A DNA stretch of 64,000 bases, taken from assembly GCA_963691655.1 (NCBI GenBank), contig OY829329.1:52491279-52555278 (forward strand), written 5' to 3'. Shown in pieces: positions 1 through 12,096 of this stretch (the first letter of the stretch is position 1; each line of letters starts with the position of its first letter). Under the pieces are notes generated by a model. It was not told the origin of the DNA. It did no database searches and worked only from the letters and a program-made list of their open reading frames with translations. This DNA comes from Toxonevra muliebris. Taxonomy: Eukaryota; Arthropoda; Insecta; Diptera; Pallopteridae. The translations under genes were made by a program, and so were the position numbers.

Positions 1-246
1 CATCGTATAATCGTTTTGATATTTGAATGCATACAAGTAAAAACAGACTTTTCATGCTGTTTCATAATGTACCTGAAAGAGTGGATAGCATTAAGTGATA
101 TCACTATATTAGCTGCGTTTTATTCACCACTTGCTTCTAGTTATCTATAACTAGCAGCTATAATTGTATGGGAAACCACAACAAAGCCGCAGAGATAACA
201 CGTATAATTATAGCTGTTATGTGTACTTAACGAGTAGTTTAGCTAC

Positions 247-1464
247 CAGAGCTGTAAAAGAGTGCAATCAATTGTGGATATAAGTCACAAATGAATAATA
301 ATTTTTGATTGCAGTTATTGAATAATATATTTGACTCCAGAATAAAAACTGCAGTTGGAAGTATTTTTTGGAGTCGCTGATTGGTTATTCATTTAGAAAA
401 GTCTTTTTTAGAGTCAAGGGAGTGCAGTCTTTTTTTGAAGTCATGAGACTGCAAATCTTATGACTCCAAAATCATGACTGCTTTGAAGTCGCCTGGAGTC
501 ACTTGAGTAACCTTGAACTCAAATGCAGTCATGTGGAGTCAATTGCAATTTGCAGACAAGTGGAGTCTTTTGGAGTCAATTGGGATTTTGAAGTCAATTG
601 GAGTCAGTTGAAGTCTTTTGGAGTCAATTGGGAATTTTAAGTTCATTGGAGTCACTTGGAGTCTTTTGGAGTCAATTGGGGATTTGAAGTCAATTGTAGT
701 CACTTGGAGTCTTTTGGAGTCAAATATTGTTATTTAATATTTGATTTATATCTTCTGTCATAAACACTCAGGTCTCTCATATTGATTTTTTCATAAATAC
801 TCAGTTTTCCACAAAACACACTCCACAAATAATATAACAATATCACAAATTATTCACTTCAAAAAGGTTTGCACTTTTTGCGGTAATTCCATGCAACTCG
901 GGTTTCAATATAATAATTAATACTTTTTACTAATTTATTCAATATTAAAAAGAAAATGTTTTGATAATAATTTCTGCCAAACTGACATTAGAGTATTGTA
1001 AATGAAATAACAAGGTTTATTACTCTAAAAATGTATTAAAAACAGTGACTCCAATTGACTTCAAATCCCCAATTGACTCAAAAATACTTCAACTGACTCC
1101 AATTGACTTCAAAATCCCAATTGACTCCAAAAGACTTCAAGTGACTCCAATTGACTGCAAATTGCAATTGACTCCAAATGACTGCATTTGAGTTCAAGGT
1201 TACTCAAGTGACTCCAAGTGACTTCGAAGCAGTCATAAGATTTGCAGTCTCATGATTTCAAAAAAAGACTGCACTCCCTTGACTCTAGAAAGTACTTTTT
1301 TAAATGAATAACCAATCGACGACTCCAAAAAATACTTCCAACTGCATTTTTTATTCTGGAGTCAAGTCAAATACGTTATTCAGTAACTGCAATCATGAAT
1401 TGTCGGTTATTAACTGTGACTTCAAGGAATTGCAATTAAATTGATTGCATTTTTTACAGCTCTG
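247..1464. mobile_element. hAT-like inverted-repeat element with 8-bp target duplication
   Basis: The ends are CAGAGCTGTAAAA and its reverse complement. They are flanked by a perfect direct repeat TTAGCTAC at 239-246 and 1465-1472. An 8-bp duplication and a CAGAG terminus are the usual marks of the hAT superfamily. Both arms (about 340-720 and 1040-1385) are long, imperfect inverted copies packed with the short motif TTGGAGTC/GACTCCAA, a subterminal array. There is no transposase frame inside, so it is non-autonomous. The superfamily call rests on ends and duplication length only. Confidence 0.8.
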
Positions 1465-1606
1465 TTAGCTACATCAAATTCATTTGTAAACTGCCAATAG
1501 TGAAAGAAGAAGAGTTTGCAAAAAAAAAACCAAAAAGGAAAAGATTCGAAAATATCGTTAAGTATTCTTAAAAACAGTGCCCACGATTAATTGCAATGAC
1601 TGGGAT

Positions 1607-2832
1607 GGCTCTATGCAATATGGCTCTAGAAAAAATAGCCCCAAAACCAAAAGTGAAAAATTACCACAAAATATTCTATTATTTACAACAACACGAAAAT
1701 TTGGGGCCATAGTTCCAATTGTTTTGGGTACATTTTTCCTGTTTTTGCTTAGGGTGATTTTTCATTTGGCAAAAAGGTCCCAAAAGTCTAAAAATGTCAA
1801 AATTAAAAACTATAGGCCGTTTTCAGCGGTCATAAAGCCCATGGGCGTTGTGACCGGTGCCCACGGTATTTATGTATAGCTTCAAATTAAATTTTGTTTT
1901 TACTATCGGTAATGCATTGAATGAGTTTCAAACAAGCAACATCAGTGAATCAGTGCGTTAAAAAGTGTTGATCAACAAACGTTACCAAGTGAATTAAAAA
2001 TGAAAAAATGATGAAGATAATAATGAACAAACAAACTTTATTCACAAAAAAAAGTCGCGAGAAAAAGTTTATTTAGGAAAAAAGTCGCGCGATTTCTTCC
2101 TAAATAAACTTTCCCTCGCGACTTTTTTCTTGTGGAAAAAATTTTTAGCTGCAAGGGTTTTTTGTTTATAATTTCCTTATGAATATTTTTGAATAAAAAT
2201 GAAATAATGATTGAGATAATAATGAGCAAAAAAACTTTATTCACAAGAAAAAAGTCGCGAGAAAAAGTTTATTTAGGAAAAAATCGCGCGATTTCTTCCA
2301 AAATAAACTTTCCCTCGCGACTTTTTCTTGTGGAAAAAATTTTTGGATCCATAATTTCCTTATGAATATTTTTGAATTAAAAATGAGAAAATGATTGAAA
2401 TTATAATGAATAAAAAAAAACTTTATTCACAAAAAAAGTCGCGAGGGAAAGTTTATTTAGAAAAAAATCGAGCGATTTCTCCCTAAATGAACTTCTCCTA
2501 GCGACTTCTGCAATTTTCCCTTGAATATTTTTACCTCTTTCGCCTTTAAATTGCAGTCCACTTCACTTGCTAATAAAGATATGGAAAGCTACGATTCTCC
2601 TTTTTGTAAATGTAAGACAGATGATACAATTAAGGTTTTTGTAAATTTTTAGAGGCATTTAAATAAAATTTGAGAGAAAAAGATATTGGGACCTTTTTCA
2701 TTTTAGTTTAGGGCCATATTTCAATTTGTATGTTGGGGTAAAATTACATATTGAAAAATGGCCTCACTTTTGGGGTGATTTTTCACTTTTGATTTTGGGG
2801 CCATTTTTCCTGTGGCCATATTTCATAGAGCC
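1607..2832. mobile_element. Foldback/MULE-like element with 9-bp target duplication
   Basis: The ends GGCTCTATG and CATAGAGCC are inverted repeats of each other. They are flanked by a perfect 9-bp direct repeat GACTGGGAT at 1598-1606 and 2833-2841. The outer arms (about 1607-1800 and 2690-2832) continue as imperfect inverted repeats built of short 'ggccat/ttttca' phrases. The centre holds three tandem copies of a palindromic module. A 9-bp duplication with modular inverted repeats fits Foldback/Mutator-like elements. Two open frames of about 100 codons (1577-1879, 2726-3022) overlap the arms and look like chance. Confidence 0.75.
2035..2512. repeat. Three tandem copies of a ~190-bp palindromic module
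   Basis: The phrase ACTTTATTCACAA recurs at about 2035, 2234 and 2420, so the period is roughly 186-199 bp. Each copy contains an inverted pair built on AAGTCGCGAG and CTCGCGACTT around a 'tttaggaaaaaa' / 'ttcctaaata' core, so each could fold into a hairpin. The module lies inside the Foldback-like element at 1607-2832 and probably belongs to it. The third copy is the most diverged. Confidence 0.8.
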
Positions 2833-2841
2833 GACTGGGAT

Positions 2842-4448
2842 CATTAAAATGTTTCTTCTCTATCTACTGAACGGTTTCATTGTGAATAACAATATAAAGA
2901 AGAAGAGACTTAACAACTTGGTCGTTTTATTCGCCTATGTTAAACTAGCTGGCGGTATGTTCTGCAGAGAACATTTCATAATTTTATATTTCAATCATTT
3001 CCGATACAAAATACAAACCTAAACAATTGCGGTTGCATTAACTAAATATTTTATGATTATCATATTAATCACACAACACAAAATTATTGCATTGTTTTTT
3101 GGAGTTGACATGCGCTCCTCGGTTACGGTTAAATATAATTAGGAGATATGTGGTCAAATCAATGTACAATAAGTTAATATATAGTAAATTACAACAAAAT
3201 CACTTAATTAAACAATAGTGCATACACACATACACGCACACACAAGCGATAATGTTTAGGTGTATGTGGAATTTAATATTTTGCATCATACAAACATATA
3301 TACATACATATCAAAAGCTCTTGCAAGAAATATTTTAATTAAATATTTTACTGCATACTTGTCGCATATGCAAGTGACACACTTAATTTAGTAGACGTGC
3401 TGTGTAATTCAAACAAGGCAGAGAGAGATAAAGATTCTGCTACAGAATGCTTACCACTTATAAACACAGCTACAGTAGATGCCCAAGAATTGATGGGTAT
3501 TTAAGTTAGATATGACAATAGCACAATGCTATTTTAATGTTTTTTTTTTATGATAAAAATCTATTAAATTTCATTCAATATCAATTACATCGGTATATAT
3601 TTTAGTTTGAGAACGAAAACTTATTTACTTATCTACGTAACTACTAAAATTTATTATTATTATTCTAATTAATATCAGGTACTCATACGAAATGTTATAC
3701 AACTAATAGATATTTATGTATCTACGTATAAAGTAATATAAATTTCATGGATTTCGAATTATTTATGTATTGTACATATTTGTAGTTAGTAAGTTTGAAA
3801 TTGGATGGCATTTGCATAATATTAATTACAAATTAATTTGCTTGTCATGCAAATACGGTGACATAATGACATTATAACTCAAATTCAATTTCCATTCAAA
3901 AAGTATCAAAATTCTAAAACTAAAGCAATTGAATCAAGTCAGTAATACTGATTAAATATTTAAAGTTCAAAGGTATTTTTTCCTTCCGAGCATTGAAATG
4001 TCATTGGTTATTTAAAAAACTTCTAGCGAACATGTCAAGCATTTCGGCATCTCGGATTGAATTTAGAGGTAGGCCAAGATGATCACGCAAATTTTTTTTT
4101 TTTTTGATTTCTCTTTCTAATTTTTATTAATATTTAAATACTGCGAGATTTTCTTGCCGATTTTTATGTCTAGTGCGAAATAGTGTCAGCGATTGTCCCG
4201 TGGCTCGCCTCTTCTCTTTTTATTTGCTTATTGCATTGTGTTTTTCACCTCGGCCTGTTGAAATTCACACCAAGCTGCTGTTTTTCTATTGAATTTGTGG
4301 TAACTATTTGCTAATGCCATTTCTAATCGAACCAGTTGGAGCTGATCATTTAGATTTTTGTTAATGGAATCGTAATGAAATTTATGCGTATTTGTTGCAG
4401 TTTTCCCTAATTGAGAAAAAGTGAGTGAGCAACAATTGATATAGGTAT
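2842..4448. other. AT-rich intergenic stretch, no gene seen
   Basis: I see only AT-rich sequence with a CA-rich patch near 3219-3246 and short homopolymers. No reading frame here has the length or composition expected of a gene. Confidence 0.6.
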
Positions 4449-6771
4449 CAGGGATGCCAACTCCTTTTTTCTTTCTCCCCGATAGCCCTCGAGAAATTCC
4501 CCGAAAAATTACCTAAAAAATTGACTTCAATGAGTGTTATATTAAGGCGACCCCGAACTTTCTCGGTCCAAAACTTAACCAATTTTTACGGGACTGGTAG
4601 ATTAATAGGAATGTACTTTCTGACTCCGGAAGTCTTTTGGCACATGGGAGATTTCACTTAAAGGGAACCCACTCTCAAAATCGATCCGGCTCATGCTTGC
4701 ACAAATCTTAATCCTATTGGGTAGTAGTTCCCATGCCAAATTTGAACGAGATGGGGTGTTTCGAGTTACTAGACGTTCATCTTATTAGATAAACAAGCCT
4801 CAGCTCACTTTTGGATATCAAACTTCTCAAAGGAGAAGACATGAGCTCTATTTTGACTCAAATAAAAATTGGAAAAAACCTTGGTTTGAGAAAAAGGGTT
4901 CAAAGTTTTGGCTATCGGTTTTTAACATATAAAATATGTTTAATCTTCTTTATGATGGCCTATTGTAATTTGTAAGTTTACAGATTAGTCAGCAAAGATT
5001 AAGAGTTATTAATCAGGAGGTGCTGGACTAAGGCATAGCTTTCTGAACGATCGAAAGGGAAGTCGGAACGCCGCGCGACTGTTTTGGCCTGACTGACACT
5101 CGGCGCTATAATAATCTATATCGACGAAAGCACTCCGTGTCTCTCTCTGAAATGTTCACAAAATACTTTAGAAACATAATACTTTCAAATAGCACTCTTT
5201 TTTAAAAATCGATTTCTCCAAACCAATAAATCGCAGGGCCCACTTGAGAAAAGACGAAGATTTTAAGACCCAAAATATGAAATATTGCATAAGTTAAACG
5301 TTTTATACATTACATAAAATTTAACAAAAAATATTCTACTGACTTTTATGCCTAAAAGCTGAACGACTTCAAATTTCCCGCAAAAACCAGCTCATCCCCC
5401 CGACTCCCCGCACTCAGTGATGACAACTTGCGGGGAATTTCCCGCAAGATAAGTATATTAGTTTGCGTAAGTTTTTGAAAATATTTCTACTGACAAAGAA
5501 AATGAAAGAGAGAGAGAGAGAGAGAGGGAAAATTACGACTGGGATAAAACCCACAATATACAAGGCAGGCCATTTAAAGTCGAATCATCTGGAAACCCTA
5601 CAACTTTTCACAGCGCTGCCAGATCGACTAATGGTATACCGCGTTGAAAGCGTCCGTGGAACAGTACACTCTGAAGGATCGCGCTGAAGTTCTTCAGTTG
5701 TACATTCAAAATAACTTCTCAATTTTCCCATAGAGAAGTTATTTTGATGTTTTGAAGCCGATTGTTCATGAAAACGGTATGGTGCACTTCTGGTTGCAAA
5801 AAAACGGCGCATCACTTCACACAGCTTGTGCCACAATCGATTTTTCGAACCCATTGTTTCGCAGTCGGTCGATAACGAAAAATTCTGATTTTAACTTGCC
5901 TCCTCTGATGCTACTTGAAATCAAAAATTTATATAAACAAGCCAAGGACACTAGACGAACTTAAGGCCAACATCTACCAAGAAATAGCCGACATATCAGC
6001 CGAATCATTGGCAAAAACAAGGAAAAATGCCGAAAAATAGCACATTTGGCCGTAAGGTCAATTGCCTGCCCTGTAGTATGAAAAGGGCTTGAATTCCTTT
6101 TTAAATTATTCTGCCCGATTTGCGGGGAATTTTACTTAGTATGGGGAATCGGGGAATGAGCTGTATTTTTGCGGGGAATTTGAAGTCATTCAGCTTTTGG
6201 TAATTAAATTCTGTAGAATATTTTTTGTCAAATTTTATGTAATGTAAAACGTTTACTTTATGAAATATTTCATATTTGGGTTTTAAAATCTTCATCATCA
6301 GACCCTACAATTTATTGGTTTGGAGAAATCGATTTTTAAAAAAGTGTGCTATTTGAAAGTATTATATTTCGAAAGTATTTTATAAAAATTGATGAAGATA
6401 AAGTTAATTTTTTCTATGTTAAAAACCGATAGTTAAAACTTTGAACCCGTTTTTCTCAAAACATAGTTTTTGCCATTTTTTATTTGAGAACTTTGATGTC
6501 CAAAAGTGGGCTGAACATATAAGCGTTAAGAATTTCGGAGTTAGAAAGTACGTTTCTATTAATCTACCAGTCCCATACTAATTTTTTAAGTTTTGGACCG
6601 AATTAAAATAACACTCACTGAGTTCAATTTCGCTTTTGTAAAATGTTTATATGGAAACTTCGTGTAGCGCTGTTATAATATGAAATTATACCAATGCGGG
6701 GAATTCGATCAAAAATCCGGGAGTTTCTCGAGGGTTATCGGGGAGAGAGAAAAAATGAGTTGGCATCCCTG
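4449..6771. mobile_element. Long-arm fold-back transposon (hAT-like ends)
   Basis: The left end CAGGGATGCCAACTC is matched by the reverse complement of the right end (GTTGGCATCCCTG). The inverted arms run roughly 4449-5455 and 6105-6771, with aligned blocks such as the 'cccgatag/accctcgag' terminal region and the 'ggggaatttgaagtc' inner block. The left arm carries about 170 extra bases near 4985-5155 that are absent from the right arm. I could not find a clear target duplication beside the ends. The middle contains a broken transposase of another type. Confidence 0.75.
5640..6040 (+). pseudogene. Broken transposase fragments inside the fold-back element
   Basis: Read in shifting frames, the start (about 5665-5733) gives a helix-turn-helix-like stretch with the core LKDRAEVLQLYIQNNFS. 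The end (about 5899-6040) gives YLKSKIYINKPRTLDELKAN followed by a helical tail. Both are typical of IS630/Tc1-mariner-type insect transposases that carry a long C-terminal helix region. The catalytic middle is mostly missing: 5734-5890 does not give a coherent DDE core. It is therefore a relic captured by, or internal to, the surrounding inverted-repeat element. The family name beyond IS630/Tc1-like is uncertain. Confidence 0.55.
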
Positions 6772-8589
6772 TTTCTTTTGCATGAGTTTTCGTATATTAT
6801 TCTCTTGTGAGAGACAGTGAGCGAGAGAGAGATAAACCGAAAACTATGCATACACGCATTATGATCGTCCAAACTTGGTGGGTTTTTTTTTTACATGTAC
6901 AATTTCAAAATCTTTACTGCACGTGTGTTATGGCGTGAAAACAAAGCAATTTCAAATTAATGTTGATTTTTTTATACCTTGATGTTAGTTCTTGAAAACT
7001 CGACTGCTGATTTAGAGTGTGAGAAAGAGAAAAGCGAAAACCATGAGTTAAGAATAAGAGAATAAAAAGGACTTCGAACTGTTATTGTATCTTATTTCTT
7101 CACGTAAGTTTTTGAAAATTCTTTTGCTGGCAGAGGGAGAGTAAGAAAAATTGCACAGTGTGAACAAAATCAAATTTTTACATAGTATTAAATAAATAAA
7201 AAAATTTCAAAGAATTTAGTGTGCTGCTTTTACTTTATATATGTTATGCATGTACGAGTATGTTTTATATACAAAATAGTAAAACAAAATTCACACACCT
7301 TCGTAAGCACAAAATACCAAACATTCATAAATATTCAATTATTCATTTGTAAAACTTACTCTTCTGAATCCTTTTTCCTACAATTTATCCTTAGCTCAAA
7401 TGTACAAATATCACGAATGCCAAAATACAGCAAAAAAAAAATACAAAAATAAAACAAATAACAAATATCAATTTGCTTAAATACATACAAGGATTGGAGT
7501 GTATCTACTATTATAACGGTTTTATATATGAACATGTAAAAATACAAAACAAATCTCATATATTTTTGTATGATTATAAACGTGTATGTATATGTGAATG
7601 TGTATGCCACACTTATATATACTTAATATATAACTTCAAGGCACTTAGCTTTTGTAAGGCACACAAATAAATGTTAAAACGAAACTCATGAATTCGAAAT
7701 TGAGAAAAGGATTTATTGCGCAGACCTACACATACTTGAATGGTAATTTTTGCAGTTACGTACTACATATAAAAGCAAACATACATAAGTACAAAGTGTT
7801 ATAAGCTGTAGATACTTTTTAAAAGATTATACTGCAATTATTACCATTAATTTCATGTGTAGGCCTTGTATTTTTGAATAGCGCTACAATTTCATTCATC
7901 GAAATCATTTTAAATTAAAATTTTCTTATGCTTGAATGTACTCATTAAATCATTTTTTAATTTAAGATCATTTTGAAGCACGCACTTATATGAAATTAAT
8001 TGCGACTACTAGAACTTTCAGCTTATGCATTCATTTCTGTGAATGAGTTGGTTGCATTATTTTTGTTCATTGATTTACTGACAACGCATTCATTTAAGTG
8101 ATTTCTTCATAAAGAAAATATAACACATAATTTCCTTAATTCTCATTCATAAAAATGAAACTGACTGCACTATGTAACATTCTTGCGAATAAGGGGATAG
8201 AGGTGTTTGAGAATGCAATACCCCTTTCCTTAATTTATAATGAAATCAGTGATATACGATCCTGTTTTTAAAACGACTCCCCCCTACCCTTCTCTCTATT
8301 GCAACTTCAGGACCTACTATAATAATATTATTCATGAGCGAACAAGGAAGGCAATCCCAGTTTGTTAAACTGTGATTTCACTTTATTCTTATTGACTACT
8401 AAATTTTGTTTAAGTGATTGAGACCTTCCTGATAATATTGATGAGCCTTCATTATTAAATACTTGCAACTGAGATTAAAAGTGATAACTGCGATTCCTAA
8501 TTAGATAAGCCACAATTCAATTTGTCTCGATGGCACAAGTTCCTAATACGCTCAACTTAACTGATTAGACTTTGGGAATGTTTACTTTC
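6772..8589. other. Intergenic stretch, no gene seen
   Basis: AT-rich sequence with GA-rich patches near 6805-6835 and 7015-7050. I find no supported gene, RNA or transposon boundary here. Confidence 0.55.
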
Positions 8590-9010
8590 TATCATAGCTG
8601 AGGTGAAACCGAGGTCCTCGAGGCTTGGTTGGTTGGTTGGAAGGGCTGTCTAAAGTAACACTTAGGTGTGAGTTATATTTGCACACGAAAGGAGCAGACC
8701 TACAGTTTCCGAATGGTGAAGTGAAAAGCTTTTCATAGGCAATTTTTACTCTTAGAAGTCTGCCATTGCCAGCCAAGAGGTGGTGCCATGTAAAAAAAAT
8801 GGATTTTCTATTTTTTTATTTTTGAGCGTGCCGAGATTTGAACCCGGGCACTTTTACGTAGCAGTCCAACACACTAATCACTAGGCTACGACGACCTACT
8901 TTACCATTGCCCACACTTTCTTATAATTCTCATACACTTCATATCGATAGGGAATATAAGAAACTTATGAAAATAAACCACCAGACCACGATGACATGCA
9001 ACTATTTGTC
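8590..9010 (-). mobile_element. Composite tRNA-derived SINE
   Basis: On the minus strand a tRNA-like head occupies about 8900-8826. It has an A-box-like TAGCCTAGTGATTAGTG and a B box GGTTCAAATCT. Upstream of it (about 9000-8920) is a block that matches the body, not the head, of the SINE at 13283, for example GAAGTGTATGAGAATTATA. Downstream the sequence ends with 'aaactgtaggtc' and a repeated CCAA tail, as in the other SINE copies. The order body, second tRNA head, tail suggests a composite or recombined SINE. The exact ends are not resolved. Confidence 0.6.
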
Positions 9011-10789
9011 CATTTTAGTATCGATTGTTTTGGGTTATACCCTTTTTATTTTCATGTTTAAGGCTATTCGCAGCTTCTGATGAATGAAACTCAGGAGGCA
9101 GAACTATAATTCATCTAAGTGAAATTTGTTGTTTTAGTTAATATTGCGCGAGTGCATGCGAGATGAGAGATCGATTCTATATCAATTCTTTTTTGTAGCT
9201 TCTACAGAAGTTATTATTAAAAAAAAAAAACAATTTTCTTTCAAGCATTCCAATAGTGCATACAATTATCATCCGTTTAAAGAGAGTCATTAATTTACAA
9301 GTTTCCTCTGGTATACTATGGCAGGTATTTTTTGATAGAAGGGATTTGGTTGAATCATTCGTCGCCAGCTCAGCGGCCTTTCTGTTTTCCGGTGTATCTT
9401 AGTGTCCGGAAATCCAGCAGAGGTGGATATGGCATAGCTTGGTCATCTTGTCCGATAAATACAAATATTCTTAGCGCCGAGCTTTCTTTACTTTTAACCA
9501 GTTTTATTGTATAGCTATGACTTTTTGCCTAGAGAACACTATACTGATCAGAAAGACTGGAAGAAGGGATCGTAAATATGAAGATGTTTAAAAAAGACTT
9601 CACCATCAATTCTGTTAACAAATTTGTACCCCGCCCGAATATATTTGAATTTACTCATTTTAAGTTATATTGCCTGTGGTTTATACTTCCTTAGGCAGAG
9701 CTTAAGTTTCCTATCTAATAAAAGACCCTTACCTTATTTACCTTACTTTGTTAAAGAAAAATTATCAAGAAAATACTCAAAGCCTTGGTATCCCCTCTCG
9801 CTCTTCATTTAAAATCTTCATTCTAGTCTAAGAACCCTATTTTACGGTTCTTACTTTTCTACTAACGACTGACTAAGCACTGGGTAGTATATGCTAGAGT
9901 GACTTGATCAATTAGGACCTAAATTAAATTGAAAACAACAAGTGCTTTTTAAAATAAAACCAACAATAATTAATTTTAAGATTACTCAGTAGTACAATAA
10001 TGTTCCTTTTCCAATTTTCATACCAATCGCTACTATTTTTTTTACTGTCAAAATCATGATTATTGAATCTTTTATATAAAATAAAAATTAATTAAGTTAT
10101 ATTTACTCAAGTCATCAAGCTATATATTATTCATCATAAATAAAAAATATTAAAAAAATTATTAAAAAATATTAATTGTGTTATATGAAACTTGTTTTTT
10201 ATGTCACTACTATTGTAACAAATGATTTATATATAATTACCAATCCCTTTGGACCTCTCTCTTCAAATGCATTCTTTAAAAAACCTGACACCTCAAGTCT
10301 GTCATTGTAAATCAATCAAATATATTTTAAAGTATATAAATAAGCTCAAGTGATGTGAGATTTAAAAATCTTTCATAATTCATGTTTTTAATACAATTCA
10401 TAGTCTATAACCAGTTTACAAACTAATAAAAACTATATAAATCAGAATTGCCTGGCTCAATTAAGCGTTTCCCTTTCTTTTTTTTATCAAATAAGTAAAA
10501 GCCGCTTTCTTGTGATAATGCGAGATAATAATAGCACATTACACAAATTCATTAATTAAGTTTCTGTCTTTCAGTTGTTTGTTTTTTTTTTTTAATTACA
10601 AATTTTTGTATTAAAATTACAAATTTATTTATTTGTTTACAACAATTGACAAAGTCTACATATTAAATTGCATATATTCTCTTCAAATTTAGCACACAAA
10701 TCAAATATTTTGTAGAGAGTGTATAACTACATAGTTTTTTTTTTTTTTTTAATTCTGTTGCAAAGAAGTTATAATAAATTTTATTTATG
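9011..10789. other. Intergenic stretch plus 3' flank of the DUF89 gene
   Basis: No gene is supported. The right part (about 10560-10790) is the downstream flank of the minus-strand DUF89 gene. It contains AATAAA on the minus strand at 10780-10785, a plausible but unproven polyadenylation signal in very AT-rich sequence. Confidence 0.45.
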
Positions 10790-10989
10790 TAATAAACCCA
10801 CGGCTACTTCTACTGATTCCAGCCAAAAAAAAATCATAAAAAAATAAACAAAAAATAAAGCAGCAAAGTCCCCATTAATTAATATTAATAACAAAAACAA
10901 AATAAAAAAAAAGTGAAAGAAAACTTGTGTATAGAATAGTAGTTAATCTCTCCAAAATGAATGAATCAAAAATATTCATATTGAAAACA

Positions 10990-12096
10990 CTAGCTTGTCT
11001 TTTCATATTTGCAAATAACCGCAAATGTATCACCGCCCAAATGTTGCGCCAACCATTTATTCTTGATAACAGCCAATTTGAGTGTCTCACAATTGAATTT
11101 CGCGTAAAGATTTGTATGCAGTGCCCGACCCATTCCTTCAATTACCAGCAAATCAGTCTCATTTGTCTTAATGGCTTCGCATAGATCCGATGGCAGCGTA
11201 CGCATATCCAAGCATGGACCACGTTGACCATTACCATAGACCAGCAAACGTTTCGAGAAAGTCCAAGCATGCGAGAGTACACTGCAATGTGCACTGCACT
11301 GTGTAATGAGCACCGTCAATTCACTGCTGGTTACATCATTTAATGAAGGTTCAGTGTTAGCGCACAGCAAAACTTTAGTACCACGTTTTAATAGTTCACG
11401 CGCAAAGGGCAGAATACCAAGTACAACATCCACTCCACTATTATCTACGAATATTATGGCACATTTGTGTGGTTCGATTTGCTGCTGTAAGCGTTGCAGC
11501 CAATTATCCAAATTATCCATGAGCCAAGGTCGCTTTTGTATTCGTTCGAGTGCAGCGTGTAATCCGAAATTTGAATCGTTCTGTAAAATGTTCGCTACCG
11601 CCTGCGCACCCCAATCGAACATATTGCCTGCAAGTACACCACGCACCAGTTCAGTCCAGCGTTCCCGTTCGCATTCTATGGCATCGATTTCGGAGAGACG
11701 CTGCTGTAGCAATGACACTGCCGCTATATTTTCTGCTTGTTTCTGTTGTTGCCATGGATCGGGAAAGCCAAAATGTCGCAGCTGCGTTTCATTTAGCTCC
11801 AATAGTTCACGTATTCCTAACACAATATTTGCAGCTGCATTTTCCGCTATTTTACTTTGGTAATTCTCCAGTTTCTCTAGATAAGCGATTCGGAATTCCT
11901 CTGCACGCTCGACGGCAGTAGGATCTTGTTCCCTTTGACTGTCGGCTGCTTGCTTGGCAAATTTCGCGATCATGTCTCGAAAGCAAGGAAACCAATATGC
12001 AGCCGCCTCCGCATTCTTGTTTAGATCGAGCGTGTCCGGCAGGTATGTGCCAGCGTCCTGCAACAGTGCACCACACTGCCGCTCGCTCATTTTCAT
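10990..12096 (-). CDS. CG5828: DUF89-family 4'-phosphopantetheine phosphatase (PANK4 C-terminal type)
   Basis: Intronless 368-codon frame. The family (DUF89/ARMT1-like metal-dependent phosphatases, here the PANK4 branch) removes phosphate from 4'-phosphopantetheine and its damaged forms, restraining coenzyme A synthesis in the cytosol. The N-terminal helical part (about 1-200) is followed by the metal-site segment: D218 and N219 in FVDNSGVDVVLGILPFAREL, and D254 in ANTEPSLNDVT. The 36-residue spacing between D218 and D254 matches what I recall for the metal ligands of PANK4. A glycine-rich IEGMGRALHTN loop lies near 319-329. There is no pantothenate kinase domain, as in the fly protein. Two close starts exist (residues 1 and 3); either is possible. 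RpL37A lies 2.1 kb away, transcribed the other way. The gene symbol is by similarity to Drosophila, from memory. Confidence 0.9.
   Translation of the reverse strand: MKMSERQCGALLQDAGTYLPDTLDLNKNAEAAAYWFPCFRDMIAKFAKQAADSQREQDPTAVERAEEFRIAYLEKLENYQSKIAENAAANIVLGIRELLELNETQLRHFGFPDPWQQQKQAENIAAVSLLQQRLSEIDAIECERERWTELVRGVLAGNMFDWGAQAVANILQNDSNFGLHAALERIQKRPWLMDNLDNWLQRLQQQIEPHKCAIIFVDNSGVDVVLGILPFARELLKRGTKVLLCANTEPSLNDVTSSELTVLITQCSAHCSVLSHAWTFSKRLLVYGNGQRGPCLDMRTLPSDLCEAIKTNETDLLVIEGMGRALHTNLYAKFNCETLKLAVIKNKWLAQHLGGDTFAVICKYEKTS

Noticed and set aside
2035..2512. A CRISPR-like or satellite array
   Set aside because: Only three copies of ~190 bp, in a eukaryotic transposon with a 9-bp target duplication; no spacers.
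8826..8900. A tRNA gene on the minus strand
   Set aside because: A and B boxes are present, but the arms do not pair properly and it is embedded in SINE body and tail sequence.
11306..11921. Long open frames (123-185 codons) on the plus strand
   Set aside because: They are antisense shadows of the DUF89 phosphatase coding sequence.
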